Source of the DNA: Ramazzottius varieornatus
Taxonomy: Eukaryota; Tardigrada; Eutardigrada; Parachela; Ramazzottiidae
Direction of reading: 5' to 3'
Length of the DNA: 64,000 nucleotides
Assembly (NCBI GenBank): GCA_001949185.1
Contig: BDGG01000002.1
Coordinates: 1,323,145-1,387,144, forward strand
Shown here: positions 33,704 to 45,778 of the stretch, one piece after another
Position numbering within the stretch: the stretch's first letter is position 1
How the letters are laid out: each line of letters begins with the position of its first letter
Notes under the pieces: model-generated
The model's input: only the letters and a program-made list of their open reading frames with translations
Told to the model about the DNA's origin: nothing
The model's database searches: none
Translations under genes and position numbers: made by a program

Positions 33704-34981
33704 GAAAATAATATCCAGCTTTCAGATTTTTTCTTAATTTTTCTCTTGTTAGCTTTGCTGTTGTTCATGATTGTAAGTATGCATCCCGAGAATCCAACTA
33801 CACTGTTTTTGCGAAAATGAAAACTGGCTAGGTGTTTACCCTTTTGAAACGTTCTCCTTTTGCTGCTTTGCCTAATGAAAATGGTCTACAATAAGATTGT
33901 TGTTCTGTGTTGCGATTTAAATTAGTGAACAATGGATGAACTATGGATATTCAAAAGGAAAAAGATTGGAGTTTCGCATCGGTCATCGATGTTATTGTAG
34001 AGAAAAGACGTACAGTTCTATGAATTATTGTGTGCAAAGCAGCACGTGACGAACTGTGGCGGTACCGCGACAATAGTCGGGTGACGATAGGGTAGCGTGA
34101 GCTCTTCCAGCAATGCTCACAATCAGTGGAGCTTTCAGTGAATGCGTGGGTGCGATAGTGAAAGCCTCACATTCGGTCTCAAGGTTGGGTAGCATGAAGG
34201 TCTTCGCTGTGTTGCAGAAAGATATCGATGTGGAGGAGATGAGCGAGCTCTGCACCGGCCATCGATCGGTTAGTTAGCTAGGAAATGGAAGGATAATACA
34301 GCTGCTAGGCGTTGTGTTTCTCAACTGGGTTCTCGGCTTTCCAGGCGAGGTTGCCACGAACGGAAGAGACGTTCGTGCAGGTCGGAGGATCTTACATAAG
34401 GACCACGTAATCGCTTTCCGATCCAGCACTTGTCTTTTCTCTTGTGCTGGTGACTGTCAGCTCCTCGAAGGCGTTCGAGACACAGTACAGTACATTATGC
34501 AGTCCTGGTAGCGGAGAATAGAAAAGAACGGTAGGCATGTTTTATGTCGAATACCAAGGACTTGCTGATGCAGGCTCACGCTGGCGCTTCTTGCATCAAC
34601 ATTGTATGTTGAATAGAGAGCCTGCTCCGGACAGAGAGAGTTATTTATAACGAGGCGAATATGCATCCAGGCATGTTCTTTGGCCTTCAGACTACACAGC
34701 GAACTCGATCGAAGACGCTTCCGCTTGTAACAGTGTGGCTCCCGGAGTGCTGTACATATATACATACCGTGTGGAACCCAGAGAGAGAGTTCGTACGGGC
34801 GAGTAGGGCGTCGATCGGCAAGAATACATAAAGGTTGCGGGTGAACGGGTTGAGGCTGCTGAAGGACTCAATCGCTTACACACTGTCGAGGCTGACGATT
34901 CTGGCACTGCTTCTTCCCTTCTTCACCCGTAATCGGTATTTTAGGTTGTCTGGTGTCTTCCGTGAAATCTCAAGCAGAACA
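33704..34981. other. Intergenic and arginine kinase upstream region
   Basis: 3' flank of ZF-2, then the promoter and 5' UTR of arginine kinase. An AT-rich TACATATATACATACC at about 34754-34769 is a possible TATA element. No other gene seen. Confidence 0.35.
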
Positions 34982-37762
34982 ATGGCCGCCGTCGATGCCG
35001 ATGTCGTCAAGAAGATTGAGGGAGCCTACGATATTCTTCAGAAGGATGAAAAGGGTCACTCGCTCCTCAAGAAGTACCTGACCAAGGAGGTCATCGAGGC
35101 TAACAAGAACAAGAAAACCGCCATGGGAGCCTCCCTCTGGGATTGCATCCAGTCCGGTAAGCGATGGCTCGTGACTTTTATCTCAACGCCTGGAAACTGC
35201 AGCTTGTGAAGGCAGCTCTCGCAAAATCGCTGTTCCAAGTGGCGTACAGTTTCAGCCAGAAACACTGAAACGATGCGCCACTGGAGAAACTTGGATTCTT
35301 TTCCCGAGCGGCGCACGTTCTCAGTGTTGCTGACTGAATACATGCGCCACTCGGGCATTCAATCTTATCGAGCCGGTATATACGAGCTTAATGTTTTTCG
35401 ATGGTTATGTTTTCGGAAGACGAACGCTTCTGGTATTCCTTATTACTACTCCTATATTATGGCAGTAAACCGGACGGGACCGGATCTTTTTTTCAGGGGT
35501 CGCCAACACCGACAGTGGAGTGGGTATCTACGCTCCAGACGCCGAGTCGTACACCACCTTCAAGGACGTCTTTTATCCCATCATCAACGTAAGCTTAGAT
35601 ATTTACATATCTCACTTCTTCTCTAAAAGCTCACAAAGGAGACGAGAGTTACGTACGAGAAACTTCTTTCGTGCGTCATTTTGGAGCTGTTCAAATAAGC
35701 TCGTCAAGAACACCTTTCCAAGTGGCGCACATTTTCGGTGCTATCAATATTAGCTACTGACATGCGTCGCTTAAGAAAAGCTCGACGAGTTTATTTGCGG
35801 AGCCCCCCTTTTTCTGAAGTATCCTGGACATCTCCATTATTGTCTGGGTAATTTCGATTACAGGACTACCATATCGGTTTCGACATCAGCAAGGGAGCCA
35901 AGCATCCGCCTGCCGATTTCGGCCTGAACAAGTTGAACTTCCCCAACCCCGACTCTGAAGGAAAGTACATTGTTTCCACCCGTGTACGATGCGGTCGATC
36001 TCTGCAAGGTTATCCTTTCAACCCTCTCCTCACCGAGGCGGTAAGCGTCAGGTCGAACTCTCCATTCCCTGTCGAAATGGTAATCTATGATTCGATTTGT
36101 GTCGTTCATAGCAATACAAGGAGATGGAACAGAAAGTTAAGAGTGCCTTGGAAGGTTTGACCGGTGAACTGGCTGGTACTTACTACCCATTGACCGGCAT
36201 GACCAAGGAGGACCAGAACCAACTGATTGCTGACCACTTCCTCTTCAAGGAAGGCGATCGGTAAGTTTTCTTAGACAGGCGAAATACTGTTGGTATTAGA
36301 ATAACCGCCTTGAATTTGTGATGGTCTTCGTTGGCGCAACGAAATGGAAACCAACTGGCCATTTCAGGAAGACGAACGATGAGCAACCACTTTTTCTGTC
36401 AGTCCTGTTGATATAAGTAGTATTGGTAGAAAGATGAAACAGAAATGGTTCCAGTTTACATCCCGGATCAAGAGACCCTGAAAAGTCATCCAGTGAATTT
36501 TTTTATTGCCCGATGTTATACGCGATAGTGAAAATCGTTTGCTGTGCAGATTTTTGCAAGCGGCCAACGCCAACCGCTTCTGGCCGACCGGTCGTGGCAT
36601 TTACCATAACAAAGACAAGACGTTTTTGGTTTGGATCAACGAAGAGGACCATCTCCGCATCATCAGTATGCAAAAGGGCGGTGATCTCCTGACAATCTTC
36701 AAGCGTCTTATCGAAGTGAGTAGTCGAGCGTAGGCTGTCGCAGTGACGTCACTGCGGAAACTAAGCCTGAAGGTCGTCTCCGGTGCGACTGCCTCGTCAG
36801 CACCAAGCTCAAAATAGCATTTTCAGTTTATTGAATGGAATGCATCTTCGAGGCAACATTCCGCTAATGAATTTCTTCATTGGAAGATAGAAGTTTTAGC
36901 CAACGAAAGCAATCACCAACGACTGAACAAATGCGTAGTACATCCAGCCTGGGAGCTAATCCAGCAAACCGTACAGTGTTTTTTCCAAGTGACGCACACT
37001 TTGGGCTTCATCGACCGAAACCGTGCGCCATTTTACACAACACGACAAGACTGACAGGTGGCGCACTTCGTCTGGATTATCGGCTGGAAGCGTGCGGCAC
37101 CTGGGAAAACGATCTTGTCGAGTTTACTTGTTTCTCAGAGTTGCGCACTTTATCATTGCTGTTGGCCGAAGGGGTGCGCCTCCCATCATAACGCTCTCAC
37201 CCATGTAACTAAACGTTTACATTCGTGATTAAACTGGTTTCTTTCTTCAGGGTGTCAACCAAATTGAGAAGAAGTTGCCCTTCTCCCACGACGACACTTT
37301 GGGTTTCCTGACTTTCTGCCCGACCAACTTGGGAACAACCGTCCGTGCCAGTGTCCACATCAAGCTACCCAACCTCAGCAAGAACCTGGACGAGTTCCAT
37401 AAGATTGCCGGCAAGTACAACCTGCAGGTCCGTGGCAGCGCTGGCGAACACTCGGAAGCTGTCGGTGGCATTTACGATGTCTCCAACAAGGTCAGGGATA
37501 AACTGTGAACAGCCAGGAAATACTCTATATCTGTTCATCTGTCAACGTAGTCAAGCTTGCACGATTAGATCAGCTGGATCCGGAGACGGATTATTTTTGG
37601 ACTGATGAGAAACGATGCAAGAATTATTGCAGTGAGTCTGTTAACTTTTCCTCTATTTATTTTTAGCGACGCATGGGACTGACGGAATACGACGCCGTCA
37701 AGGAGATGTACGATGGCATCGTCGAGCTGATCAAGCTGGAAAAGTCCATGGAAGGAAAATAA
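34982..37762 (+). CDS. AK: Arginine kinase
   Basis: Seven coding exons: 34982-35156, 35497-35588, 35864-36040, 36112-36260, 36550-36715, 37251-37490, 37667-37762. Phases close; 364 residues, close to the usual 355-360. Phosphagen kinase landmarks are present: [82 protein letters not shown] with the reactive Cys276, and [19 protein letters not shown]. It transfers phosphate between ATP and arginine to buffer cellular energy, cytosolic, typical of invertebrate muscle and neurons. The exon 6 donor is GTCAGG, non-consensus but forced by phase. Introns hold many copies of the GTGGCGCAC foldback repeat. Confidence 0.97.
35235..35355. repeat. Two foldback repeats in tandem
   Basis: Copy 1 35235-35284 (CCAAGTGGCGTACAGTTTCA ... 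GATGCGCCACTGG) and copy 2 35303-35355 (CCGAGCGGCGCACGTTCTCA ... CATGCGCCACTCGGG). In intron 1 of arginine kinase. Confidence 0.7.
35695..35790. repeat. Foldback repeat with longer arms
   Basis: Arms extend outward: AAGCTCGTCAAGAACACC then TTTCCAAGTGGCGCAC on the left, and GTCGCTTAAGAAAAGCTCGACGAG on the right. In arginine kinase intron 2. Confidence 0.65.
36985..37183. repeat. Three foldback repeats in series
   Basis: Copies at 36985-37034, 37055-37105 and 37136-37183, each with a GTGGCGCAC-like left arm and GTGCGCC-like right arm. They are separated by the shared spacer ACGAC/GATCTTGTCGAG. In arginine kinase intron 5. Confidence 0.65.
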
Positions 37763-37993
37763 ACGAACTCTGTTTAGGTCTTACTGTTTGGTACTTACCT
37801 CGGAAGTCCTTTAGTTACCGAATTTTGCAATGTAAATTATTGGTTGCATATTTTATTTTGGTTTGCCCGATGATGGTTCTGGCTTGGACAAGGACTCATC
37901 AGCCAAAAAAAGTCCAAAAGTGTTCTTACATTGACTGACAGGGTGTGACTGCCAAATAGCCGTTGTCAGTGTGAACGTACTGCCCATAAGAAG

Positions 37994-38118
37994 TACTGTA
38001 ATGCTTCTTGAACTTCGCGAATTACGTTGAGCGTGTGCGGTGTGCGTCACCAGATCCGTAAACTTCACGCGCACTGTGACGTCACGTCACTTTGCGAAGT
38101 TTAAGAAGCATTATAGTA
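37994..38118. mobile_element. Short MITE, Tc1/mariner-like ends
   Basis: TACTGTAATGCTTCTTGAAC with TTCGC at the left and the reverse complement of TACTATAATGCTTCTTAAAC with TTCGC at the right; about 125 bases overall. TA at both outer ends would fit a mariner-type TA target. Downstream of arginine kinase. Confidence 0.6.
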
Positions 38119-38457
38119 AAGCGAGAGCTTCATCGGAATCCCAATCTTAGCCTAGTAATCCGTCTCCTGTCCCCCACTCTCAAAACCGGTAGAGTGAACA
38201 ACTTGGCGAAGGGCCGCAGACTGAATCGGTTGAGAATACTTCGACATGGTGATATAGGTTGGTAAGAACTTCATTATTACAACTAGATAATACATGCGTG
38301 TTTTCGACGCAAGAGCAGCTTCTTGGACAAAGACTTACAGTGTCTTCTGTGGTAAATTCGACTTTTTGTTGATTTTGCCCAGGATGGTAAGATTCTCCTT
38401 CACTATTTGATGCAAGTCTGAGAGGATGAGCAGCACTAGATAACTTCTCGTTTTAGG

Positions 38458-38560
38458 TTCCCACAGGCGACATTGCGGATATGTACGATGTAACGAACCA
38501 AGCTAGCGTTCTTATCAAGAACGGAAGGATGAACATGGCCCTTGCAGACCAGGGAGGTAG
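38458..38560 (+). pseudogene. Possible relic of a duplicated arginine kinase last exon
   Basis: After a splice-acceptor-like CTCGTTTTAG the frame reads GDIADMYDVTNQASVLIKNG, loosely like the arginine kinase C-terminal exon ([18 protein letters not shown]). The resemblance is short and could be chance. Confidence 0.2.
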
Positions 38561-38936
38561 TTTCGAGCTTAAGCAATACTTGCAATACCTGAAACTTCGC
38601 AGTAAACCTCTGTACTCCTGACGTCGGATTTTTCTCGAGTACAGCCGTAAGCACGGTCTGTAGTGCGATGGTGGTGTTGTGATGTATTGAAATTGATGCA
38701 GAGGACACTGTCACTGACCTGTTTGAGTGAGCTTCTACTGACATGTTTGACTGTATTAAAAAATCTGCTGTAGCTAATGCATAGTCACTAAGTGTAATCT
38801 GGCTATACTGTATATTCCTCCTCACAGAACCATACTTCTGTTTGGAGACACAAACCGATTTATCAGTCAAATTGCACAACGTTTGCTGGTTCGCACTGTA
38901 ATATCAAGTTTTCACAAACCGACGGGGCGTATAAAC

Positions 38937-39281
38937 ATGTTGCGAGCGGCAGTGAAAATGATAATGGCCTTTGTTGGATTGTATCGCGTTCCATGTCCGT
39001 CGTCTGTTCACATCAGTATTCTGGCCATGGGGGTCAACAATAAGTGTTCAGCTGGGATACCCTGTTGTCGGGGCTGATTACGATATCGCCCTGAGAGAAG
39101 CTCGCCAGGAATACCCACGAGTTTTTGCCGATCTTTCGATAACGCGGAACTACGTACCCGGAAGCTTCACCTGCCAAGAAGCAGCGGATAACGCTGTGAT
39201 TAGTTTTGGGCACGTTGTGTATTCGCAGACAAAAAACCAGCTTACGGGACAAGAACCTCCGAATCATTCTTGCTCCAGGTA
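38937..39281 (+). pseudogene. Fragment of an ANF-receptor-type extracellular domain (receptor guanylate cyclase-like)
   Basis: From the ATG at 38937 a signal-peptide-like stretch leads to SSVHISILAMG. In the next frame GYPVVGADYDIALREARQEY, then PRVFADLSITRNYVPGSFTC, reads on to 39280. The latter matches the start of the periplasmic-type ligand-binding domain of natriuretic-peptide or guanylate cyclase receptors (GYPVVGAA.DIA...YVPG). The frame changes between the two parts with no room for an intron, and I find no kinase-like or cyclase domain downstream. A truncated, frameshifted fragment is the best reading. Confidence 0.5.
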
Positions 39282-40798
39282 TGCCGTAACGATATCTCAG
39301 TGTTTATTTTCTACTTCAGCGTCCTGGATGTGTGCATAATGTTTTATGTTTGCCAACAACATTCTCTTGCAAGACACGAGAAGCAAAGAACGAGCGCACT
39401 AGCGCCATCGCTCAGCCTGGCAGGGTCAGTTGAGAATAAGCTAATAAATCGCTACACAACGCGATCAACAGGCACCTTCCGCGAAGAAAACCATCTGAAT
39501 TTCCACACTTGACCGTGATTTCAAAAAGCTATCAACTTTCTTTTCTTGCGACTTGGAGATTCTTCGGCGGCCAAAAACACGCAGCCGTTTCGTATCCGCG
39601 CTTCTTTGGCATTTCTTCAGTTCCTTCTTCGGCTTCCTACTTCGGCCCGGTCTAACTTGCGAGGTCTGCCGATGGGTCGTCACTGCATCGCTGAAACTGC
39701 GTCTTCCAAAAACCTACGTAACCCTACATCACTTTTCGGCATAAAGCGTGTATGTCGAACGGCCAATTTCCTCGATACCCAGATAAGTTGTTAGTTCCAA
39801 CATACTATCATACTCCATGTTCTTGAGATGGCCAGCAGCGACAAGGGCGCGATTTGCCCCATATCAGAACTTTCCTTAAAGTCCTATAGAAGTTGAGAAG
39901 TGATGATCTTCGTCCATACATGCATATCGAATACGATGTCAAGAAGATGTTTTCCAGCCTGTCAAGTTACGTTTCCGCATGATTTTGGGGATGGGAGCGA
40001 TCAGTCCCATACTCTCCAGGAATGATTTTGAATGCTCGAGCTATCTGTAGCACAAATAGTGGTAGAAGGGTTGTTACTGAGTGTTTACCATAGTTCAAAA
40101 TCGATCGAAGCGTTGTGATTCAACCTGTAATGCAGAACCAGTTCCTTATCGCCCCGAACCAAAAAGCATATTCAGAAGTCAGCAAGATCTTAGGAGTAGG
40201 CCGCAAAGGCCGACTTAAATTCACGAACGGAAATCTAGTTCCAACAAGCAGCGAATGCTGAGTAGAACGAAATTTCTGATTACGGAAAGACCAACCAAGT
40301 TCAGCACTCAACCTACTGTGCCAGTAGCACTTAGATGGAGTCATTTCAATTTGGTTTCTGCAATTTGCCCTTTGCAACAGTTCTTTTCTTCCCCTAAACA
40401 TTCTTTGAAATTGTCTGCCATTCCGCTACAACCAGCCACCGATAAGAAAGAAACGCTGAATGCCTGGATGCTTCGCGAACAACGCGGAGATGGAGGTGCT
40501 GTCGTTGGTACACGCGCGAAGGGAAAGTTTGGACCAGGCCGTTTCGCTACGGCAGCACGGACAGGTGTATTTTGCTGCATGTAGAAAACAACATAACTGG
40601 CCTTACTGCCGTACGTACGTGATGGGTTTCGGAACGAGCGGCTAGAAGCGTGACGCTTTTACTGGCTTCTTTTGTTCGAACGAGCACACCTTAAACACAT
40701 ACATAAACGCGACTCCAGAAATGAAACCTCCACTCACGGTAAAAATCAGAAACCAACATCGCCACAGCAAACATAGTATCTACCGCACTTTCTTCTAC
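39282..40798. other. Intergenic, no gene seen
   Basis: Open frames on both strands (e.g. 40255-40584) have no recognisable motif. Confidence 0.35.
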
Positions 40799-41205
40799 TC
40801 AACACGTGTCTTTGGTGGAGCTGGTACCAGCGCACCCAGATCGGCAGGGACCAGAAGGCAGGCGGAAGGGTTCCACAGGTGGGTGCTCTTTCCTCTTGCG
40901 ACTCTTCTTAGGCTTCGACTTCGGTTCAATGGTGGAAGGGATATCCGCATCGGAAACGCTGACAGCTGGCGAAGGTCCGTGAGCTGTCTTTTTTTTCTTC
41001 CCTCCAAGACTCGGGTTGATACGATGAAAAGACTTGTAAGCCGTCCATTTCGACTTCATGGTTCCAAGTGGGCAGCTGTCTAACGGCAATAGCTTGTCCG
41101 TCTGACCGGAAGGCAAGCATATGAGGCAGGTATCTTTACCGGACTCGATGCAAAGCTTGAAGAGCTGTGTGTTGGTGATGTGACTATAGTGACCATCCAT
41201 AAATA
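40799..41205 (-). CDS. DDE_1 (pogo/Tigger-type) transposase segment, C-terminal
   Basis: A minus-strand frame reads CVIFMDGHYSHITNTQLFKL, then LICLPSGQTDKLLPLD, then GTMKSKWTAYKSF. These match the second and third catalytic acidic blocks of DDE_1 enzymes (VDGHxSH; LPPHTTHxLQPLD...FKxxW). After it comes a Lys-rich basic tail (KSKPKKSRKRKEHPP) ending at 40799. The first acidic block and the helix-turn-helix domain are not visible. It lies at the 3' end of the unnamed gene starting at 43737, but an alternative reading frame also overlaps here. So it may be a transposase relic, or a domesticated C-terminal part of that gene. Confidence 0.5.
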
Positions 41206-41284
41206 TGACACACAATCGAATGTCTTACTGGACAGAACTTCTGCATCATCAGGATCGAGAGGAATATACCCCACAACATGCTGT

Positions 41285-43737
41285 CTGGTCACCGCAACAT
41301 CTGATAATCTTGAAGGCATCGTGAAAATTTACTATAAAAATTTTCGATGGTCACGAGAGTGAAATCAGCGAGTTACCTTTCATGGCGACAGTGGGCTTCG
41401 GCGGACAGGATTTTCGTCCGAAGTTCAGCGGTGTGTTGTCGCGATCACCTGTTTGATAACAGGAAGTATTGTCACGTAAGCATCACAGAGGTCGGGAATG
41501 CCGACAAAAGCGCACCAATCAGTTTTTTCAATCAAGGGTGGCAGCGTCTCCCAGAAAACAAATATTTATATTTCCTTACGTTTCACTGGTGAGCCGGTGA
41601 ATGGATTGAAAAGCCAGCATCTGCTTTTTACACTGGGCAACGCGGCTTCCGAGTATACTCCCTATCCGAAGTCTGAGCCAACTGAAGCTGTGGGGGCGCC
41701 GACCGTTCTGTTTGTTCCACTTCCGCCGACTCGCTAACCCAAGCTTCATCTTCGTCGGCGTGTTGTCCATCAGCAGTTCACAGACCAGCTCCGATAAGAA
41801 ATCTCGCTCATTCTGAATTTTGGAAGGTGACAACGGACCGGAAGGCTTCTTTGGAGCGATTTTCTGAAAACTCTTCGATGAGAAACAGCAGAGAGAGCCG
41901 TAAAATATAGGGAGCATTTACCATCGCTTTCCTGGCTTGCTCGTTCAGCGTTTTCTGTAGACCTTCAGTTTTGCTCGCAGTGATAATAATAACCGCTTTA
42001 CTCGTGTTTGGATCGCCAGCAGATGCTCAGCCTTAGACACAAGTTGAAAAATTTGGCAAGAGAGCCATCAGAGAAAGGATCCAAAATAATACAAAAACAA
42101 TCACAACAAGCAACTATCTACGTTCTGACTACACCACGAGAATTTTTGGAAGTCTAAGCGATCGAGATAGGACTTGAAAACAGCGAGACTTTGACAGTTT
42201 GCCGGAGATGGGCGGAAATTCTTATCGTTGATCAAGGCAGAAGCTACGTACGCGAAGGTATCAGAAGTAACATTCAGAGTATCTTTTTCTTTAATTCTTG
42301 TAGCCGGCTGGGCCCATACTTTGCCTTCCGGAACTCCTGTGCAGGTCTGGCTCCTCGTGTTTGCTCGAGTTGGTGGTTGCTGCACAGGCCTGGATACGTT
42401 CAGCAGGAGCCGCCCATCGGGGAACCCATTTGTCCATATCTTGAAACCGTTTACCAACACGGCCTTGACCCGTCTTGTCCACAGGTGGTCCCATTTGACT
42501 TCTGCCAGGTGCTGTCTGTACTGGCTGAAGTCTCCATCATGCTGTCCTTTGGGTATCTTGCTCAGCCGGATGCTCTTGAGAAAATCTTTTTGGACTTGCT
42601 CCAGCTGTCTTTGGTGCTTGTGGTTCGTGGGGTTCCACACTGAGCAGGCGTATTCGGCAACAGGACGAACTAGGCTAATGTACAGCAGTTGCCTTGCCGC
42701 GCCAAGCTGCAGGGGAAAGTACGACCGGATGGCGTGGAGCCGCTTCCGGCACTTCGCTGTCACTGCGTCGATCTGCGCCGTCCAGTTCAGCTTCCGGTCG
42801 AGTACGACCCCCAAGCACGTCGTTTGGCTCTTTGTCGGGATCTTCTGATCGCTGATGGAGTAGTTACCCTGAGGGACAGGGACACTCCCGGATCTCTTGA
42901 ATGATATGCGGACATGCTGCGACTTGCTTGGGTTTAGGCTCAGCCCAGCTTCTTCGCAGTTCTCACCCAACTGGTCCAGACTTTCTTGAAAGGCTCGGCA
43001 GTCTTCGGGCTTGCTGATCACTTGATGGGCTACCAGGTCGTCAGCATACTGGTAGAGCTCGCACCTGACCGACACGGAGAGCTTGTTCACCGCAACAATG
43101 AAGAGCAGTGGGCCCAGAACGGAACCTTGGGGAACGCCTGACCGGACTTCACTGTACTCACTGTAGTAGCCTCCAACCATTACTCTTTGAGTCCTGCCTC
43201 GCAGGTAGTCGGCCATTAGGTCCAGCAGGTCGCCGGTGATACCACGACCTTGGCTTTGGAAGACTGCTGCTTTGCGTCCATCTTTCTCGAGTGACGAACG
43301 ACTATCTGGTCACCCGTAGCTAGGGACTCGCCGTAGGAAACGCCGTCGTCCACATCCCATTTCTTCGTTGTCGTGATAGCTTTCATATCCAGTGTCAAAG
43401 CCATCTTGTCCGGAAACTGAACCACGATGAAGTCTGACAAGACAATAGGTAGAATACAGGGTATACCCCTCAACTCATAATTCTCCAAAACGCAACTGGA
43501 CAAGACGAACGAATCTTTTTTGTGGATGTTCTCTAGTCGACTCTTCTCTGGGTTTTCGACTTCTTCCACAACGCTCTTCCGCTTTCGAGTTCGCATTGTT
43601 GGACCTGAAAGTACAAATGGTTTCAGGGATGATTGAACGTCCAGTCACTCACCGGAAGTCCTTACATCAGACGGCTTCGCCTGCTTTTTCTCGCCTCCCT
43701 CGGACTTTTTGCCTCTGGAAGATCCCGATTTTGCCAT
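41285..43737 (-). CDS. Unrecognised multi-exon gene carrying a LINE insertion
   Basis: Coding-like exons on the minus strand: 43653-43737 (MAKSGSSRGKKSEGGEKK); 43603 down to about 43250 (LENYELRGIPCILPIVLSDF, MALTLDMKAITTTKKWDVDD); about 41930-42030 (KAVIIITASKTEGLQKTLNE); about 41750-41880 (KIAPKKPSGPLSPSKIQNER, DFLSELVCELL); about 41440-41550 (TLPPLIEKTDWCAFVGIPDL); about 41380-41440 (DRDNTPLNFGRKSCPPK); and 41230-41290 (VAVTRQHVVGYIPLDPDDAE). Several have good GT/AG sites, but I could not close all phases, so the model is partial. Lysine- and serine-rich, no signal peptide; probably intracellular. The LINE at 42101-43247 splits exon 2 from the rest. No family recognised. Confidence 0.45.
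42101..43247 (-). mobile_element. 5'-truncated non-LTR retrotransposon (LINE), reverse transcriptase part
   Basis: A minus-strand frame of about 380 codons encodes the palm and thumb of a LINE reverse transcriptase: GITGDLLDLMADYLRGRTQR, SGVPQGSVLGPLLF, the catalytic YADD, LSLNPSKSQ, TTCLGVVLDRKLNW, and LVRPVAEYACSVWNP. The fingers domain and the endonuclease are missing, as expected for 5' truncation. The frame ends at 42101 and is followed by a short T/A-rich tail. The order of motifs is that of the jockey/CR1/RTE-like group. The left boundary is set where homology fades. No clear target duplication. Confidence 0.85.
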
Positions 43738-45778
43738 ACCTGCAATACGGAACACAGGGAACTTCGTCAAGGTGCAGCCTCACCTCTAACTGTGATCAGG
43801 ATCGGCTCTGAAATTACTCCGGAATAATCGCGAAAAAAATACAAGACTAAAATTGTCAAGTACGAAGTATCACTACCGCTAACGGCTTACAAGGGGTACT
43901 CCTCAGGATTATCCGGACCGGGAAAAGCAGAACGTGTGACAGAGCAGGGTAAGAATTTCCCGAACACCACATGTGTTTGGCTCCAAAAACCAGGTTCTTG
44001 GTCAGAAAAATTTACCAGCTAGGGAAAATTTCGGCGAAAGCAAATTATTGGTTGAAATTTGGTATCCAGCCTACTGACTACAACCATGTGTGCGCTTACA
44101 CGTCCTACAGATGTACCAGCAGCTTCAGATTAGGGCAAACGGTATTTCCCTCACATTTTTTATAGACGACGGCCAAACATTCGGTATTCACGGGAGCAAG
44201 AACGGCTCTACCACAATTCTCTCGTACATTATCAATGAACTGCCATCTAGAAGAAGATACCGACACCGTTTTCTCTTCGGAATAGCAGTGGGAACTACCC
44301 AACCCTCCATACAGATAATGCTGGACCTTTTTTTCGAAAGATGTAGAAGAACTGGAAAACATTGAGTCGATTTTTTCATTCTGAGGGGTGAACCCCAAAA
44401 CTCCTGTCGCCGCCCCTTTGCTGAACCGTGATGCAGTAGCAAGGTGGGATGCTTTGGGACACCTGACTTTCCTAGCAGAGCAAGGGTGTACTACGTGTCT
44501 CCATGCTGGCATTCTATGGAACAGAAGTAGAAGGTATCCAGCGGGAACAAGATTTGTCCTCCGTGACAGACGCACCGTTATCAAGTGCGCTAAAAAGGCG
44601 GCGTTCACAGGTATACCCCACAAAGGAATTCAAAGCGCGTCCAGGCTGCTTCGAATAAAACATTTCTGCCCTGTGCGGGGTGCAGGACACGACTACAGGC
44701 ACAGCACTGCCCTCGGGCAGTTCAAAACTGGCCTCTTGAGAAACTGGATAGAGCTGAAGAAAGCAGAATTCCCGTTTTTCCCAGACGTCACCAATAAGAA
44801 CGCTTGCATACTTGGCACGCGAGAGAAGCTCATCGTAGACCAGCGTGTCCTGCTATTACGCTTTCCTTCCTACTTCAAAAGAACATTGCTGCCGTAAACC
44901 CGTATCTCTGAGAGTCGCGCATCAGAGCACCTTAACTTTCTACTGTACGGGATGTTCTTTGGGCTTGAAGACGTCCTGCCTCAACCGCTTCGCGACAACG
45001 CCATGCTTTTGTTACTCGCAACCCATCTGTTATTGACGGATATCAAGGTAGCAATTAATCTTGAGCAATTTTTTCCAGAAAGTTTGTGGGGTATACCCCA
45101 GTGTACGAAGGGTAAACGACATTGATATTGGGGAAATGAGCCGTTGGGCACCTTCAAATCAACAAATGAAACAAATCAAACAGTTTCATTCGGGCTGTTT
45201 TCAGAAACGCAGCGTATGCCATCCGTACCGCTGCCTATCAATAGCTGAAGAAAGCTGGGTAATCTTTTTAGTTAGTCGGAACAACGTTCAAGAACAACTG
45301 CGAGAACGCAAAGCTGCTCATGGAGCAACACAGCAAAACCTATCAGGCGATCTATGGTTTGTTTCGCATGCTGTATAAAACGCATCAGGGAAGACACCAG
45401 GCGCGTAACGTCGAAGACTGGGGCCCGATGTACCACCTGGGGTGCTTTCACTTCGAAGATTTTCTTGGCAGAGAAATGCGATCTGTTAAGGGGTCTGCGA
45501 AAAAAAACGTGCGCCACTTGAAAGTGCGATCTGCCCAAGTTTGTCCGACTACGTCCGATATGCGGAGAAAAGAAAATAACATGACTCACATCGTGAACCA
45601 TCACTAGGTGAATGTCAAAATCACCATAATGAACCATGGCGAAAGTTCGAGGACAAAGTCAGCAGGGACATGCAGCTGGCCAAGGCAGCATTCCACTCAC
45701 TAAATTACTAGAACGAATAACAAAGTTATATCGATAATCTAGTTGCCGGAGTACACTCCTGAGAAGCTGGATATTCGA
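43738..45778. other. Region with conflicting open frames
   Basis: Long overlapping frames exist on both strands (44105-44623 minus; 44388-44897 plus; 45272-45637 minus). None shows a family motif, so I cannot assign a gene. Contains several copies of a GGGGTATACCCC-like palindrome and one foldback repeat near 45507. Confidence 0.3.

Noticed and set aside
44105-44897. Overlapping 172- and 169-residue frames on opposite strands
   Set aside because: Neither shows recognisable motifs, splice support or better codon quality, so I could not choose; left as unassigned.
45320-45607. Plus-strand frame of 95 residues overlapping a foldback repeat
   Set aside because: It contains the GTGCGCCACTTG repeat core and has no motif, so it is most likely repeat sequence read by chance.
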